Source: Mycobacterium sp. 852002-51163_SCH5372311 (GTDB lineage: Bacteria > Actinomycetota > Actinomycetes > Mycobacteriales > Mycobacteriaceae). From it: a stretch of DNA of 64,000 bases. How positions within the stretch are numbered: the first letter of the stretch is position 1; each line of letters starts with the position of its first letter. The notes beneath the pieces were generated by a model, which was not told the DNA's origin, searched no databases, and saw only the letters and a list, made by a program, of their open reading frames with translations. The DNA is taken from contig NZ_LZIJ01000027.1 in the NCBI RefSeq assembly GCF_001667115.1, positions 1-64,000 on the forward strand, read 5' to 3'. A program made the position numbers and the translations under genes. Below, one piece after another: positions 1 to 8,098 of the stretch.

Positions 1-291
1 CCATTAGGGGGCACGCGGTCGGCGCATCGCCTGCCCTTGAGCGTGAGCTGACGGCGTTGCGCGTGAAGCCAGGGCGTTGCGCGTGAACTGACGGCGTTGC
101 GCGTGAAGTGACGGCGGGAATCGGCGCGGATCTCCGCCCTGGCTTCACACCCAACGCCCTGGCTTCACACCCAACGCCCTGGCTTCACACCCAACGGTGA
201 GACAACGGATGTCGCCGCGGGGACGGAACCGCCAATTCCGCAACAGCCCGAGTTCGTACCGAAACTGGGGATTTTGCGTCTTCTCGGCGAA
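1..291. repeat. Inverted array of 20-bp repeats, no gene
   Basis: No gene is seen here. Three direct copies of a 20-bp unit (gccctggcttcacacccaac) lie end to end at 136-195. The opposite orientation occurs at about 49-108 as three 20-bp units ending in gttgcgcgtgaa; one of them is the near reverse complement (18 of 20) of the right-hand unit. Between the two arms is a GGCGGGAATC...CTCCGCC segment resembling the hairpin at 29882-29910. The whole block can fold into a long imperfect stem. It lies downstream of the glycosyltransferase gene that ends at 292, so it may act as a terminator or be an interspersed repeat. Confidence 0.75.
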
Positions 292-1446
292 CTACATCAC
301 GCCGCTGACGAAGTCACCGGCTCGCGCGGCTTCCAGGACACTGCGCATCGCGTCGGCGCTTTGCCGCCAGGAGAATTCGGCGCTGCGCGTCTGCGCCTTG
401 GTGCCGAGCTGGTCTCGCAACACCGGGTCGGACAGCAGTTGTTCGAGCCGGTCCACCAGCTGGGTGCGATCGTCCACCAACACCCCGGTCACGCCGTCGA
501 CGATCGAGTCGGACAATCCGCCCGAGGAGCGGTAGCCGATGGTGGGCACGCGGTGCTGGCCCGCCTCGACCACCGCGAGAGCCCAGCCCTCCTTGCGCGA
601 GGGCAGCACGTGCACCCATGCGCTTTGCAGCACATGGTGTTTGGTCACATCGTCGACGTGGCCGTGGAATGTCACCGCGTCGCCGATGCCGAGCCGCTGG
701 ACGTGGTCGACGAGTCGCTGCCGCCACCAGCCGTCGCCGACGATGTCGAGATGCAGACCCGAAATGCGCGGCCGCAGCTCCGCGACGGCTTCCAGCGCGT
801 CCTCGATCTGCTTGTGCGGCACCAGTCGCGAGAGCACGACCACCCGGGGCGCTGCGGCACGCGGTCCGGACAAGGTTCGCGCCGGTGCCTCGTCAAGGCC
901 GTTGCGTACCACCGCGATCCGCTCGTTGCCCACCCCCAGCGCGACCAGATCGCGCGCCGATGGCAGCGACACCGTCAGGTATTGGTTGTGCCGGTGCAGC
1001 CACGGCGACAGCGTCGACTCGACGTACCAGCCGACCCTGGCGATCACCGGGCCGGCTACCGGCCATTGCTCGCGGTGACAGTGGTGCACCAGCACCACCA
1101 CCCGTCGGCCGTACACCAGCCCGGCAAGGAAGGGCAAGCCGTTCTGGGTATCGACGACCAGATCGGGCCGCACTCGTCGCAGTGGCCCGAGCCGGAATCG
1201 GGCGGCCACCATCGCCACCAGCGCCCAGATGTACACCGAGTACCGCCCACCGGCCCGGCTGATGCGCACCCCGTCAACGACTTCACGTCGCGGCGCGCCC
1301 GGATAGCGCGCGGTGCGCAAGGTGACCTCGATGCCGGAGGCGGCCAGTTGAGCACCGATGCGCTGTAGGTAGGTCTCGCTGCCGCCGCCCTGTGGATGAC
1401 CGGTATCGCGCCAGCACAGCAGCAGTACCGAGCGCAGGTCAGACAT
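292..1446 (-). CDS. GT4-family glycosyltransferase (Rv0225-like)
   Basis: A 384-residue protein with the GT-B layout of family 4 glycosyltransferases, which move a sugar from an activated donor to a lipid or glycan. Visible landmarks are the N-terminal glycine-rich GGGSET at residues 21-26, the start of the C-terminal domain at RVVVLSRLVPHK (201-212), and the E-x7-E signature E286/E294 in PSRKEGWALAVVE. There is no signal peptide, so it is cytosolic or membrane-peripheral. The ATG at 1446 lies head-to-head with the methyltransferase at 1488, with only about 40 bp between them, implying closely spaced divergent promoters. It resembles M. tuberculosis Rv0225, adjacent to the Rv0224c methyltransferase there too. 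Acceptor and donor cannot be read from sequence. Confidence 0.88.
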   Translation of the reverse strand: MSDLRSVLLLCWRDTGHPQGGGSETYLQRIGAQLAASGIEVTLRTARYPGAPRREVVDGVRISRAGGRYSVYIWALVAMVAARFRLGPLRRVRPDLVVDTQNGLPFLAGLVYGRRVVVLVHHCHREQWPVAGPVIARVGWYVESTLSPWLHRHNQYLTVSLPSARDLVALGVGNERIAVVRNGLDEAPARTLSGPRAAAPRVVVLSRLVPHKQIEDALEAVAELRPRISGLHLDIVGDGWWRQRLVDHVQRLGIGDAVTFHGHVDDVTKHHVLQSAWVHVLPSRKEGWALAVVEAGQHRVPTIGYRSSGGLSDSIVDGVTGVLVDDRTQLVDRLEQLLSDPVLRDQLGTKAQTRSAEFSWRQSADAMRSVLEAARAGDFVSGVM

Positions 1447-1487
1447 AAGTCGTCAGCCTAACCGGTAACGGCCGTAGGGTGTGGCGA

Positions 1488-2255
1488 GTGGCGGCGACCG
1501 ACATTTTCGCGCGGCGGGCGACGCTGGCCCGCTCGTTGCGACTGCTGTCCGAATTCCGCTATGAACAGCCGGACCCGGCGCGCTTCTACGGCGCACTGGC
1601 CGCCGACACCGCGACCATGGTCGGGGATCTCTGGCAGGCCACCCACGGTGAGTCGCCCGTTGGCCGCACGCTGCTCGACGTCGGCGGCGGCCCGGGCTAC
1701 TTCGGGAGCGCCTTCGCCGACGCCGGCATCCGATACATCGGTGTCGAACCGGACCCGAACGAGATGCATGCGAGCGGACCGGCCAGACCCCGCGGCTCAG
1801 GCATGTTCGTCCGGGCATCGGGCGTGGCGCTGCCCTTCGCCGACAGCTCGGTGGACATCTGCTTGTCGTCCAACGTCGCCGAGCACGTGCCGCGGCCCTG
1901 GCAGCTGGGCGACGAGATGCTGCGGGTCACCCGGCCGGGCGGGCTGGCGGTGCTGTCGTACACGGTCTGGCTGGGACCCTTCGGTGGGCACGAAATGGGC
2001 CTGAGCCACTACCTCGGTGGATACCGCGCCGCCGCCCGCTATGCGCGCAAGCACGGTTATCCAGCAAAGAACAACTACGGGTCGTCGTTATTCGCGGTGT
2101 CGGTGGCCGACGGCTTGAACTGGGCCGCCGCCACCGGCGCGGCGATCGCTGCATTTCCGCGCTACCACCCGCGATGGGCATGGTGGCTGACCGCGGTGCC
2201 GGTGCTGCGGGAGTTCCTGGTCAGCAATCTCGTGCTGGTGCTCCAGCCGCGATAA
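1488..2255 (+). CDS. SAM-dependent class I methyltransferase (Rv0224c-like)
   Basis: A 255-residue soluble methyltransferase. The SAM-binding motif I is LLDVGGGPGYFGSAF (about residues 62-76), followed by the acidic GVEPDPNEM strand end and a post-motif segment CLSSNVAEHVPRPWQLGDEM, the usual Methyltransf_11 layout. The GTG at 1488 is chosen over the GTG at 1479 because MAATDIFARR then aligns with the start I recall for Rv0224c. The C-terminus (FPRYHPRWAWWLTAVPVLRE) is hydrophobic and may touch membrane. It is divergent from the glycosyltransferase and followed by the aldehyde dehydrogenase on the same strand after 94 bp. Substrate is unknown; a lipid-linked role is only inferred from the neighbours. 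Confidence 0.88.
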   Translation: MAATDIFARRATLARSLRLLSEFRYEQPDPARFYGALAADTATMVGDLWQATHGESPVGRTLLDVGGGPGYFGSAFADAGIRYIGVEPDPNEMHASGPARPRGSGMFVRASGVALPFADSSVDICLSSNVAEHVPRPWQLGDEMLRVTRPGGLAVLSYTVWLGPFGGHEMGLSHYLGGYRAAARYARKHGYPAKNNYGSSLFAVSVADGLNWAAATGAAIAAFPRYHPRWAWWLTAVPVLREFLVSNLVLVLQPR

Positions 2256-2349
2256 TGGAACATGTTCTAATTTCGCTTTGCCTTGGGTAGGGTGGCGCCA
2301 TGACCGCCGGCGACGATGCCGCGCGGAGCAACGAGGAGGAGCCGCGTAT

Positions 2350-3822
2350 ATGACCGACAGCCAAACGACGGAATACGACAAACTTTTCATCGGCGGCAAG
2401 TGGGCGGAGCCGTCGACGTCCGAGGTCATCGAGGTGCACTGCCCGGCGACCGGCGAGTACGTCGGCAAGGTGCCGCTGGCAGCGGCGGCCGACGTGGACG
2501 CCGCGGTTGCCGCGGCCCGCGCCGCCTTCGACACCGGCCCCTGGCCCTCGACGCCGCCGAAGGAACGCGCGGCCGTCATCGCGAATGCCGTCAAGTTGCT
2601 GGAGGAGCGCAAGCCGCTGTTCGCCAAGCTGCTCGCCGACGAGACGGGTCAGCCGCCGACCACCATCGAGACGATGCACTGGATGGGTTCGATCGGCGCG
2701 ATGAACTTCTTCGCCGGGCCCGCGGTCGACCAGGTGAAGTGGCGGGAGATCCGCAACGGCGCCTACGGGCAGACCATCGTCCATCGTGAGCCGATCGGTG
2801 TGGTCGGCGCGATCATCGCATGGAACGTGCCGCTGTTCTTGGCGGTCAACAAGCTGGGTCCGGCGTTGCTGGCCGGCTGCACGGTGGTGCTCAAGCCGGC
2901 CGCCGAAACACCGCTGACCGCAAATGCTTTGGCTGAGGTGTTCGCCGAAGCGGGCCTGCCCGAGGGCGTGCTGTCCGTGGTGCCCGGCGGGATCGAGACC
3001 GGACAGGCACTGACATCGAACCGCGACGTCGACCTGTTCACCTTCACCGGCAGTTCGGGCGTCGGCAAGGAGATCGGCCGCCGTGCCGCCGAAATGCTGA
3101 AGCCGTGCACGCTGGAGCTCGGCGGGAAATCGGCCGCGATCGTGCTCGACGACGTCGACCTGGCCGCGGCGGTCCCGATGCTCGTGTTCTCCGGGATCAT
3201 GAACACCGGTCAGGCCTGCGTCGGCCAGACCCGCATCCTGGCGCCCCGTTCGCGTTACGACGAGATCGTCGATGCGGTAAGCAATTTCGTGCAGGCGCTG
3301 CCGGTCGGGCCGCCGTCCGACGCGGCCGCCCAGATCGGTTCGCTGATCTCGGAGAAGCAACGCGCCCGGGTCGAGGGATACATAGCCAAGGGCATCGAGG
3401 AGGGCGCCCGGCTGGTGTGCGGCGGCGGCCGTCCCGAGGGGCTGGACAACGGCTTCTTCGTGCAGCCCACCGTCTTCGCCGACGTCGACAACAAGATGAC
3501 GATCGCCCAGGAGGAGATCTTCGGGCCGGTGCTGAGCATCATCCCGTATGACACCGAGGACGACGCGATCAAGATCGCCAACGATTCGGTGTACGGGCTG
3601 GCCGGCAGCGTGTGGACCGCCGATGTGCCGCGCGGCATCGAGATCTCGGAGAAGATTCGCACCGGGACCTACGCCATCAACTGGTATGCGTTCGATCCCT
3701 GCTGTCCCTTCGGCGGCTACAAGAATTCCGGCATCGGCCGCGAGAACGGCCCGGAGGGCGTCGAGCACTTCACCCAGCAGAAGAGCGTGCTGATGCCGAT
3801 GGGTTACACGCTGGACAGCTAG
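2350..3822 (+). CDS. NAD(P)-dependent aldehyde dehydrogenase (Rv0223c-like)
   Basis: A 490-residue aldehyde dehydrogenase of usual family length, oxidising an aldehyde to the acid with NAD(P)+. The catalytic cysteine is C290 in NTGQACVGQT, the general-base glutamate is E256 in LELGGK, and the oxyanion asparagine is N159 in AWNVP. The ATG at 2350 is supported by a strong GAGGAGGAG ribosome site about 9 nt upstream; an earlier in-frame ATG at 2278 lacks one. Its stop codon overlaps that of the convergent crotonase: the CTAG at 3819-3822 supplies a TAG to both strands. In M. tuberculosis the equivalent gene directly neighbours echA1, whereas here about 9.5 kb intervene. Substrate unknown. Confidence 0.92.
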   Translation: MTDSQTTEYDKLFIGGKWAEPSTSEVIEVHCPATGEYVGKVPLAAAADVDAAVAAARAAFDTGPWPSTPPKERAAVIANAVKLLEERKPLFAKLLADETGQPPTTIETMHWMGSIGAMNFFAGPAVDQVKWREIRNGAYGQTIVHREPIGVVGAIIAWNVPLFLAVNKLGPALLAGCTVVLKPAAETPLTANALAEVFAEAGLPEGVLSVVPGGIETGQALTSNRDVDLFTFTGSSGVGKEIGRRAAEMLKPCTLELGGKSAAIVLDDVDLAAAVPMLVFSGIMNTGQACVGQTRILAPRSRYDEIVDAVSNFVQALPVGPPSDAAAQIGSLISEKQRARVEGYIAKGIEEGARLVCGGGRPEGLDNGFFVQPTVFADVDNKMTIAQEEIFGPVLSIIPYDTEDDAIKIANDSVYGLAGSVWTADVPRGIEISEKIRTGTYAINWYAFDPCCPFGGYKNSGIGRENGPEGVEHFTQQKSVLMPMGYTLDS

Positions 3823-4604
3823 CGACCCTGGAAACGGGCCTGCCGTCGTTCGACGAACGACTGCACGCCCTCGGCGGCGTCCTGACTGCCGAACAGCTCG
3901 CTAATGGCCGGGACCAGCCGCTCGATCGCGGCAGCCTCGCCCTGGTCGCGTGCCGTGTGCGCCGACGCCAGCGTGGCCCGAACGCCCAGCGGCGCCGCGC
4001 GGTCGGCGATGGTATGCGCTATTTCGCGGGCCCGGGCCAGCGCTGCGGACGCATCGTCGGCCACCTCCTGCACCAGGCCGATGCGGTGTGCCTCGGCGGC
4101 GTCGAACTCGTCGCCGGTGAGCAGCCAGCGCATGGCGTTGCCCCAGCCGGCGTCGCGGGGCAGGCGGATCGTCGCGCCGCCGAACGGGTAGATGCCGCGC
4201 TGCACTTCGAGTTGCGTGAACCGGGTGCCGGCGGCGGCGACGCGGATATCGGCGGCCAACAGCAGCTCGATGCCCAGCGTCATGCACCAACCGTGCGCGA
4301 CCGCCACCAGCGGCGTGGTCCACGGCCCGTCCAGTCGCCACGGGTCGCGGCCGTCTTCCGGAACCGGCCGCTCACCAGCCGCGATGGCCGGTGCGACGTC
4401 GACGAGATCCAGACCGGCGGTGAAGTGGTCACCGTGCGCGAACAGCACACCGGCGCGCACCGAGTCGTCGGATTCGAGCAACGCGTACGCGCGGGCCAGG
4501 TCGGCCAACATCGCCCGGTTGAACGAATTGCGTTTGTGCGCACGGTTGAGTCCGATCAGCAGGACATGCCCGTCCCGCTCGAGGGTCACGGTTTCCAAGG
4601 TCAT
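3819..4604 (-). CDS. Crotonase-family enoyl-CoA hydratase/isomerase
   Basis: A 261-residue crotonase-fold protein, probably acting on an enoyl- or acyl-CoA in a degradation pathway. The HFTAGLDLVDVAP stretch and the DIRVAAAGTRFTQLEVQRGIYPFGG block form the CoA and oxyanion-hole signature. Only the second of the two hydratase glutamates (the E of LEVQRG) is visible; the first is replaced by alanine, so hydration may be weak or the true reaction may be isomerisation or hydrolysis. The ATG at 4604 is preferred; an in-frame TTG at 4616 is an alternative and neither has a clear ribosome site. It is not the echA1 equivalent, which lies at 13338. It is first in the accessory block and converges on the aldehyde dehydrogenase. 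Confidence 0.85.
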   Translation of the reverse strand: MTLETVTLERDGHVLLIGLNRAHKRNSFNRAMLADLARAYALLESDDSVRAGVLFAHGDHFTAGLDLVDVAPAIAAGERPVPEDGRDPWRLDGPWTTPLVAVAHGWCMTLGIELLLAADIRVAAAGTRFTQLEVQRGIYPFGGATIRLPRDAGWGNAMRWLLTGDEFDAAEAHRIGLVQEVADDASAALARAREIAHTIADRAAPLGVRATLASAHTARDQGEAAAIERLVPAISELFGSQDAAEGVQSFVERRQARFQGR

Positions 4605-4964
4605 CGGGTCAGTCAAACGCAGCCATAGCCAATATGCAATACCTCATACCGCGGACCGGAATCCGCGGGTGGCCCGGATCTCACGCGCTCGGCCTCGATC
4701 CGGTTCTCCGCAGTACACGCACCGTTAATCTGGAATGGACTTGCTTACTAGATGGTTGTCTCATATGCTATCTAGCATAATTATGGGTCGGCGAGAAACT
4801 CCGGCGCATAAGAGCAGCACCCGCCGGGAGTAGCTAATGTGGATTCTTGAACTCAACGTCGCCGGCTATCAATTCACGCGCGAGATGCCTGACCTGCGGC
4901 GGCGGCCGTCCTGGTTCAACCGCCGCAATGCGCACTGGCCGGCCCTGCGACACTCTCACGCTGC
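4605..4964. other. Intergenic region between crotonase and TetR genes
   Basis: About 360 bp between two divergently oriented genes. No convincing coding region is seen. It is locally AT-richer than its surroundings (about 4735-4790) and holds a palindrome at 4764-4779, listed separately. It presumably carries both promoters, but no confident -35/-10 pair was assigned. Confidence 0.6.
4764..4779. promoter_or_regulatory. Palindrome, candidate TetR operator
   Basis: TATGCTATCTAGCATA is a 16-bp inverted repeat (7-bp arms, 2-bp centre). A further CTAGAT at 4748-4753 pairs with the ATCTAG inside it. It lies in the divergent region between the crotonase gene (start 4604) and the TetR gene (start about 4965), where a TetR protein would be expected to bind. 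Assignment to that regulator is inference. Confidence 0.45.
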
Positions 4965-5600
4965 ATGAGGCCGCCGAAGAGTGCTGCATCGGCAAGGCGA
5001 TGCGACACCCGCACGAAGATGCTGATCAGCGCCGCCGAGGTGATGCGGGAACGCGGCGCGGCCGGCGTCACGATCGACGAGGTGCTCGCCCGCAGCGGCG
5101 CGCCTCGCGGCTCGGTGTACTACCACTTTCCCGAGGGCCGCATCCAGATCCTTGCCGAAGCGCTGCGGTACTCCGGTGACTCCATCACCGCCACCATCGA
5201 CGAGGCCGTCGACCGGGGCGCCAAGGTCCTGCTGCGCGAGTACGTCAAGTACTGGGAGCGCCTGCTGATCGACGGCGACTTCAACGCCGGCTGCCCCGTG
5301 GTCGCCGCGGCGATCGGCTGCGGCGCCGACGACGAACCGGAGCTGTCCGCCGAGGCGGGCGTCATCCTGGGCCGTTGGTGTACCGCGATGACGCGCGCGT
5401 TCGTCGCCGAAGGCTTTAGCGAGGCGGATGCCGCGTCGCTTGCGGTGATGTCGATCTCCGCGATGGAGGGCGCAATAGTGTTGTGCCGCTCGACGCGCAG
5501 CGTGATCCCGCTGCGCCAGGTTAGCGAACAGCTCGAATTCCTGATCAAGGCAAGGGAATTCGTCTCACGGCAGGTTCCTGCCGGGACGGCCGCCGGCTAG
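4965..5600 (+). CDS. TetR-family transcriptional regulator (LmrA/YxaF-like)
   Basis: A 211-residue TetR repressor. The N-terminal helix-turn-helix is ISAAEVMRERGAAGVTIDEV followed by LARSGAPRGSVYYHFPEGR, about residues 20-65. The C-terminal half with NAGCPVVAAAIGCG resembles the LmrA/YxaF ligand domain and closely parallels the regulator at 51225, so the two are paralogues of one subfamily. The start is uncertain: the ATG at 4965 has no good ribosome site and the ATG at 5019 would trim 18 residues. It is divergent from the crotonase and convergent with the acyl-CoA ligase pair ending at 5609, so local lipid genes are its likely targets. The ligand is unknown. Confidence 0.85.
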   Translation: MRPPKSAASARRCDTRTKMLISAAEVMRERGAAGVTIDEVLARSGAPRGSVYYHFPEGRIQILAEALRYSGDSITATIDEAVDRGAKVLLREYVKYWERLLIDGDFNAGCPVVAAAIGCGADDEPELSAEAGVILGRWCTAMTRAFVAEGFSEADAASLAVMSISAMEGAIVLCRSTRSVIPLRQVSEQLEFLIKAREFVSRQVPAGTAAG

Positions 5601-5608
5601 GCGGGCGA

Positions 5609-5905
5609 TCAGTCGCTGGCCGGCAGCGGCTTGACCTCTTTGAGTTGCAGCGCGGTCTGGCCGACGCTCAGGCTTCCGGCGCCGGGCTTGGTCACCAGCA
5701 CCTCGGCTCCGGTTTCGTCGACGTAACGCTTCCCCATGATGGTGCCGTCGGCGAAGGCAGGGTCGAGTTCGCCCTTCCGCTCGCCGCCGATCTCGACCAT
5801 CGGGGCTCCGCCGCAGCGCAGGTCGTCAAGGCTGTCGGCGCTTCTGACCACGATCACCTGCGTGTCGCAGACCTGGCTGGCCAAACGGGTTCCGTTCTTG
5901 ATCAT
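5609..5905 (-). CDS. Small conserved protein coupled to acyl-CoA ligase
   Basis: A 98-residue soluble protein with no family I can name. It has two cysteines 17 residues apart (C13 in SQVCDTQ and C31 in RCGGAPM), which could bind metal or form a disulfide, and a well-ordered second half (GKRYVDETGAEVLVTKPGAGS). The ATG at 5905 lies inside an ATGA overlap with the end of the upstream ligase gene (5902-5905), so translation of the two is coupled and they should be made in fixed proportion. The tight pairing suggests it helps or supplies the ligase, for example as a subunit or regulator; this is inference. No signal peptide or membrane segment is seen. Confidence 0.8.
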   Translation of the reverse strand: MIKNGTRLASQVCDTQVIVVRSADSLDDLRCGGAPMVEIGGERKGELDPAFADGTIMGKRYVDETGAEVLVTKPGAGSLSVGQTALQLKEVKPLPASD

Positions 5906-7404
5906 GCGGTTAGTCCTTCTAGCTCTTCGATGATCTCCCGGCGAAGTACCTTGCCGGTAGCGGTAGTTGGCAGCTCGTGGCGAAACACTACCCGGTCCGG
6001 GGTGCGCGATCCGCGCAAGCTCTCGCGGACGTACTCGCGCAGTTCGTCGGCGTCGGGCTCGACACCGTCGGCCGGAACCACCACCGCGACGATCGCCTGT
6101 CCCCACTGCGGATCCTCGACACCGACCACGGCGACATCGCGCACCTGCGGGTGCTCGACCAGAACTTCCTCGAGCTCCGCGGGCGCGATGTTCTCGCCGC
6201 CGCGGATGATGGTGTCGTCGCTGCGTCCGCCGATGAAAAGGTAGCCGTCGGCATCGAGGACGGCGATGTCTCTCGTTGGGAACCAACCGTTTTCGTCCAG
6301 CACCGAACCGATCCCGGTGTAGCGGCCCGACACCTGCTCACCGCGCACGAACAGCTCGCCGCTCTGGCCCGGGCCGAGGATGGTCCCGTCCTCGCCGCGG
6401 ATTTGCAGCTCGATCCCGGGCACCGGCTGCCCCACCGATCCGAGGCGCTTGGCGACGGCGGAATCCCCCGACGACACCGCGGCCAGGGCGGCGCGGTGGT
6501 CGTCGGGGGTGAGCACGGCGATCGTCGAGCTCGTCTCGGTAAGGCCATACGCGTTGACAAAGCCCACGTTTGGCAACAGCTCCAGCGCCCGGCGGACCAG
6601 TGGCAGGCCCACCTTCGAGCCGCCGTAGGCCAGGTTGCGCAGCGAGGGCAGTTCATGCCGGCCACTCTCCAGCACGCTCACGATGCGGTCCAGCATGGTG
6701 GGCACCACAGTCGCGGTGGTCACGTGCTCGGCGTTGATCAGCGAGACCCATTCCTGCGCATCGAAATTGGGCAGATACACCATCTTTCGGCCGGCGTACA
6801 GGTTCGACAGCGCGGCGCCGACGCCGGCGATGTGGTACGGCGGCACGCAGATCAGCGCGGCGTCTGTGGGATCGGCCGACTCGAATTCGACTGTGCCGGT
6901 GACATAGCTGGTCAGATTGTTGTGCGAGAGCTCGACGGCCTTGGGTTGCGATGTGGTGCCCGAAGTGAACAGCACAATGGCCACGGCATCGGGGTCGGGG
7001 AATTCGGCGACCGGATCGACGCTGCGCGCAGCGGTCAAGAATTCGTCGGAGAGCATCACCCGCCGCGCCGCGCCGCCGAGCATTTCGCGATAACGGCTGT
7101 CGACAATCACCAGCGGCTCGGGCAACCGCCGGACCAGGCTCTGGATGCCCTCGGCGGACAGCCGGTAATTGATCGGGGTGAAGGCCAGACCGGCCCGCGC
7201 CGCGGCGAATATCAGTACCGGCAACATCGCACCGCCGATGCCGACGTAGGCGACGTGGCGAGCATTGGAACCCGCGATGACACCCGCGCCGCCGTCGGCG
7301 AGGTCGCTGAGCTGCTGCGTAGTCAACCGCAAGTCGCCATCGACGACAGCCGTGCGATCGGGGTTGCTCGACGTCGCCATCTCGAGCAGCAACGAAACGC
7401 TCAT
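5902..7404 (-). CDS. Acyl-CoA/AMP-dependent ligase (ANL superfamily)
   Basis: A 500-residue adenylate-forming enzyme that would activate a carboxylic acid to an acyl-AMP and then an acyl-CoA. The phosphate-binding loop is VLFTSGTTSQPKAVE (about residues 144-158). The A5 motif appears as YGLTETSS and the adenosine contact as GWFPTRDIA. The C-terminal catalytic lysine lies in TATGKVLRREIIEEL. The length is typical of medium-chain or aromatic acid ligases. It starts at the ATG 7404 and overlaps the small gene at 5609 by ATGA. It sits between two regulators and next to a crotonase, matching an acid-degradation role. The actual acid cannot be deduced. Confidence 0.9.
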   Translation of the reverse strand: MSVSLLLEMATSSNPDRTAVVDGDLRLTTQQLSDLADGGAGVIAGSNARHVAYVGIGGAMLPVLIFAAARAGLAFTPINYRLSAEGIQSLVRRLPEPLVIVDSRYREMLGGAARRVMLSDEFLTAARSVDPVAEFPDPDAVAIVLFTSGTTSQPKAVELSHNNLTSYVTGTVEFESADPTDAALICVPPYHIAGVGAALSNLYAGRKMVYLPNFDAQEWVSLINAEHVTTATVVPTMLDRIVSVLESGRHELPSLRNLAYGGSKVGLPLVRRALELLPNVGFVNAYGLTETSSTIAVLTPDDHRAALAAVSSGDSAVAKRLGSVGQPVPGIELQIRGEDGTILGPGQSGELFVRGEQVSGRYTGIGSVLDENGWFPTRDIAVLDADGYLFIGGRSDDTIIRGGENIAPAELEEVLVEHPQVRDVAVVGVEDPQWGQAIVAVVVPADGVEPDADELREYVRESLRGSRTPDRVVFRHELPTTATGKVLRREIIEELEGLTA

Positions 7405-7486
7405 CCTCGATCTTTCTCGGATTCCAGCCTTTACAAATCTAGGCCGTAGTGTAACCCATGATACCGAGGGCCGTTACCGCCGCCGG

Positions 7487-8017
7487 TCACCGCCAGGGCG
7501 ACATTCGGGGAATCCAGCGGGGCACGTTGCGCCGGTACTCGACGTATCCGGCTCCGTAGCGCTGCACGAGATGCGGCTCTTCCCAGAACCGGATCACTGT
7601 CGCGAGTACGGCGAAAAAGATCGCGAACCAGGCGAGCAGCCAGCCCGACGCGGTGAGCGCCGCCTCCCCCAGCAGGACGCAGAGCACTCCGGTGATCATC
7701 GGGTTCCGGACGTGCCGGTATGGGCCGCGAACGACCAGGTGGACCGGCTCTCCGAGCACCGGGCCCACCCCGAGCGTGCCTTTGCCGATCCGGTCGAACA
7801 GGACGATTGTCCAGACCATCAGAGCCAGCCCGGCGGCGATCAACAGGGCGCCGACCGTCGCCAGCGCGATCGACGTGGGCGAGCCCAGGTCCGGTAGCCG
7901 CACGCCGTCTGGGATCACGATGAGCGCGGGAATGACGAGCGTCATGGTGACTGGAGCTACCAGGATCGAGAGCAGGTGCCGCCACCAAAGTCGTCGTTCA
8001 TGCGTGTTGGTAACCAT
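7487..8017 (-). CDS. ICMT/PEMT-like integral membrane methyltransferase
   Basis: A 176-residue membrane protein with four predicted hydrophobic segments (about residues 15-33, 45-70, 98-130 with a break). It carries the signature of isoprenylcysteine carboxyl methyltransferase and phospholipid methyltransferase relatives: RGPYRHVRNPMITG for SAM binding and EEPHLVQRYGAGYVEYRRNVPRWIP near the C-terminus. The ATG at 8017 is preferred because GGAGG stands 9 nt upstream; a TTG at 8026 abuts that same GGAGG. It is divergent from the TetR gene at 8099 and is its most likely target. Bacterial members methylate small lipids or alcohols, and the substrate here is unknown. Confidence 0.82.
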   Translation of the reverse strand: MVTNTHERRLWWRHLLSILVAPVTMTLVIPALIVIPDGVRLPDLGSPTSIALATVGALLIAAGLALMVWTIVLFDRIGKGTLGVGPVLGEPVHLVVRGPYRHVRNPMITGVLCVLLGEAALTASGWLLAWFAIFFAVLATVIRFWEEPHLVQRYGAGYVEYRRNVPRWIPRMSPWR

Positions 8018-8022
8018 TTTCT

Positions 8023-8083
8023 TCAACCTCCGTTCAAGAATGGAATGTACTCCTGCGTGATGGCAATGGTCAACGGTCGTTGA
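8023..8083. promoter_or_regulatory. Candidate TetR operator pair in divergent promoter
   Basis: TCAACGGTCGTTGA at 8070-8083 is a perfect inverted repeat (6-bp arms, 2-bp centre), 15 bp before the TetR ATG at 8099. A related 14-mer TCAACCTCCGTTCA at 8023-8036 matches it at 10 of 14 positions, just upstream of the methyltransferase gene, although its CCTCC is also the complement of that gene's ribosome site. Autoregulation by the adjacent TetR is inferred. Confidence 0.5.
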
Positions 8084-8098
8084 AGTATGCTTTGGTGC

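Noticed and set aside
1..196. CRISPR-like spacing of 20-bp repeats
   Set aside because: The units are end to end without unique spacers, occur in both orientations, and no cas gene is nearby.
2221..3768. 515-codon open frame opposite the aldehyde dehydrogenase gene
   Set aside because: Antisense shadow of a well-conserved gene, His/Arg/Gly-rich with no recognisable domain.
4847..5179. Small frame overlapping the TetR gene at 4965
   Set aside because: Different frame over a clear TetR domain, no ribosome site and no family similarity.
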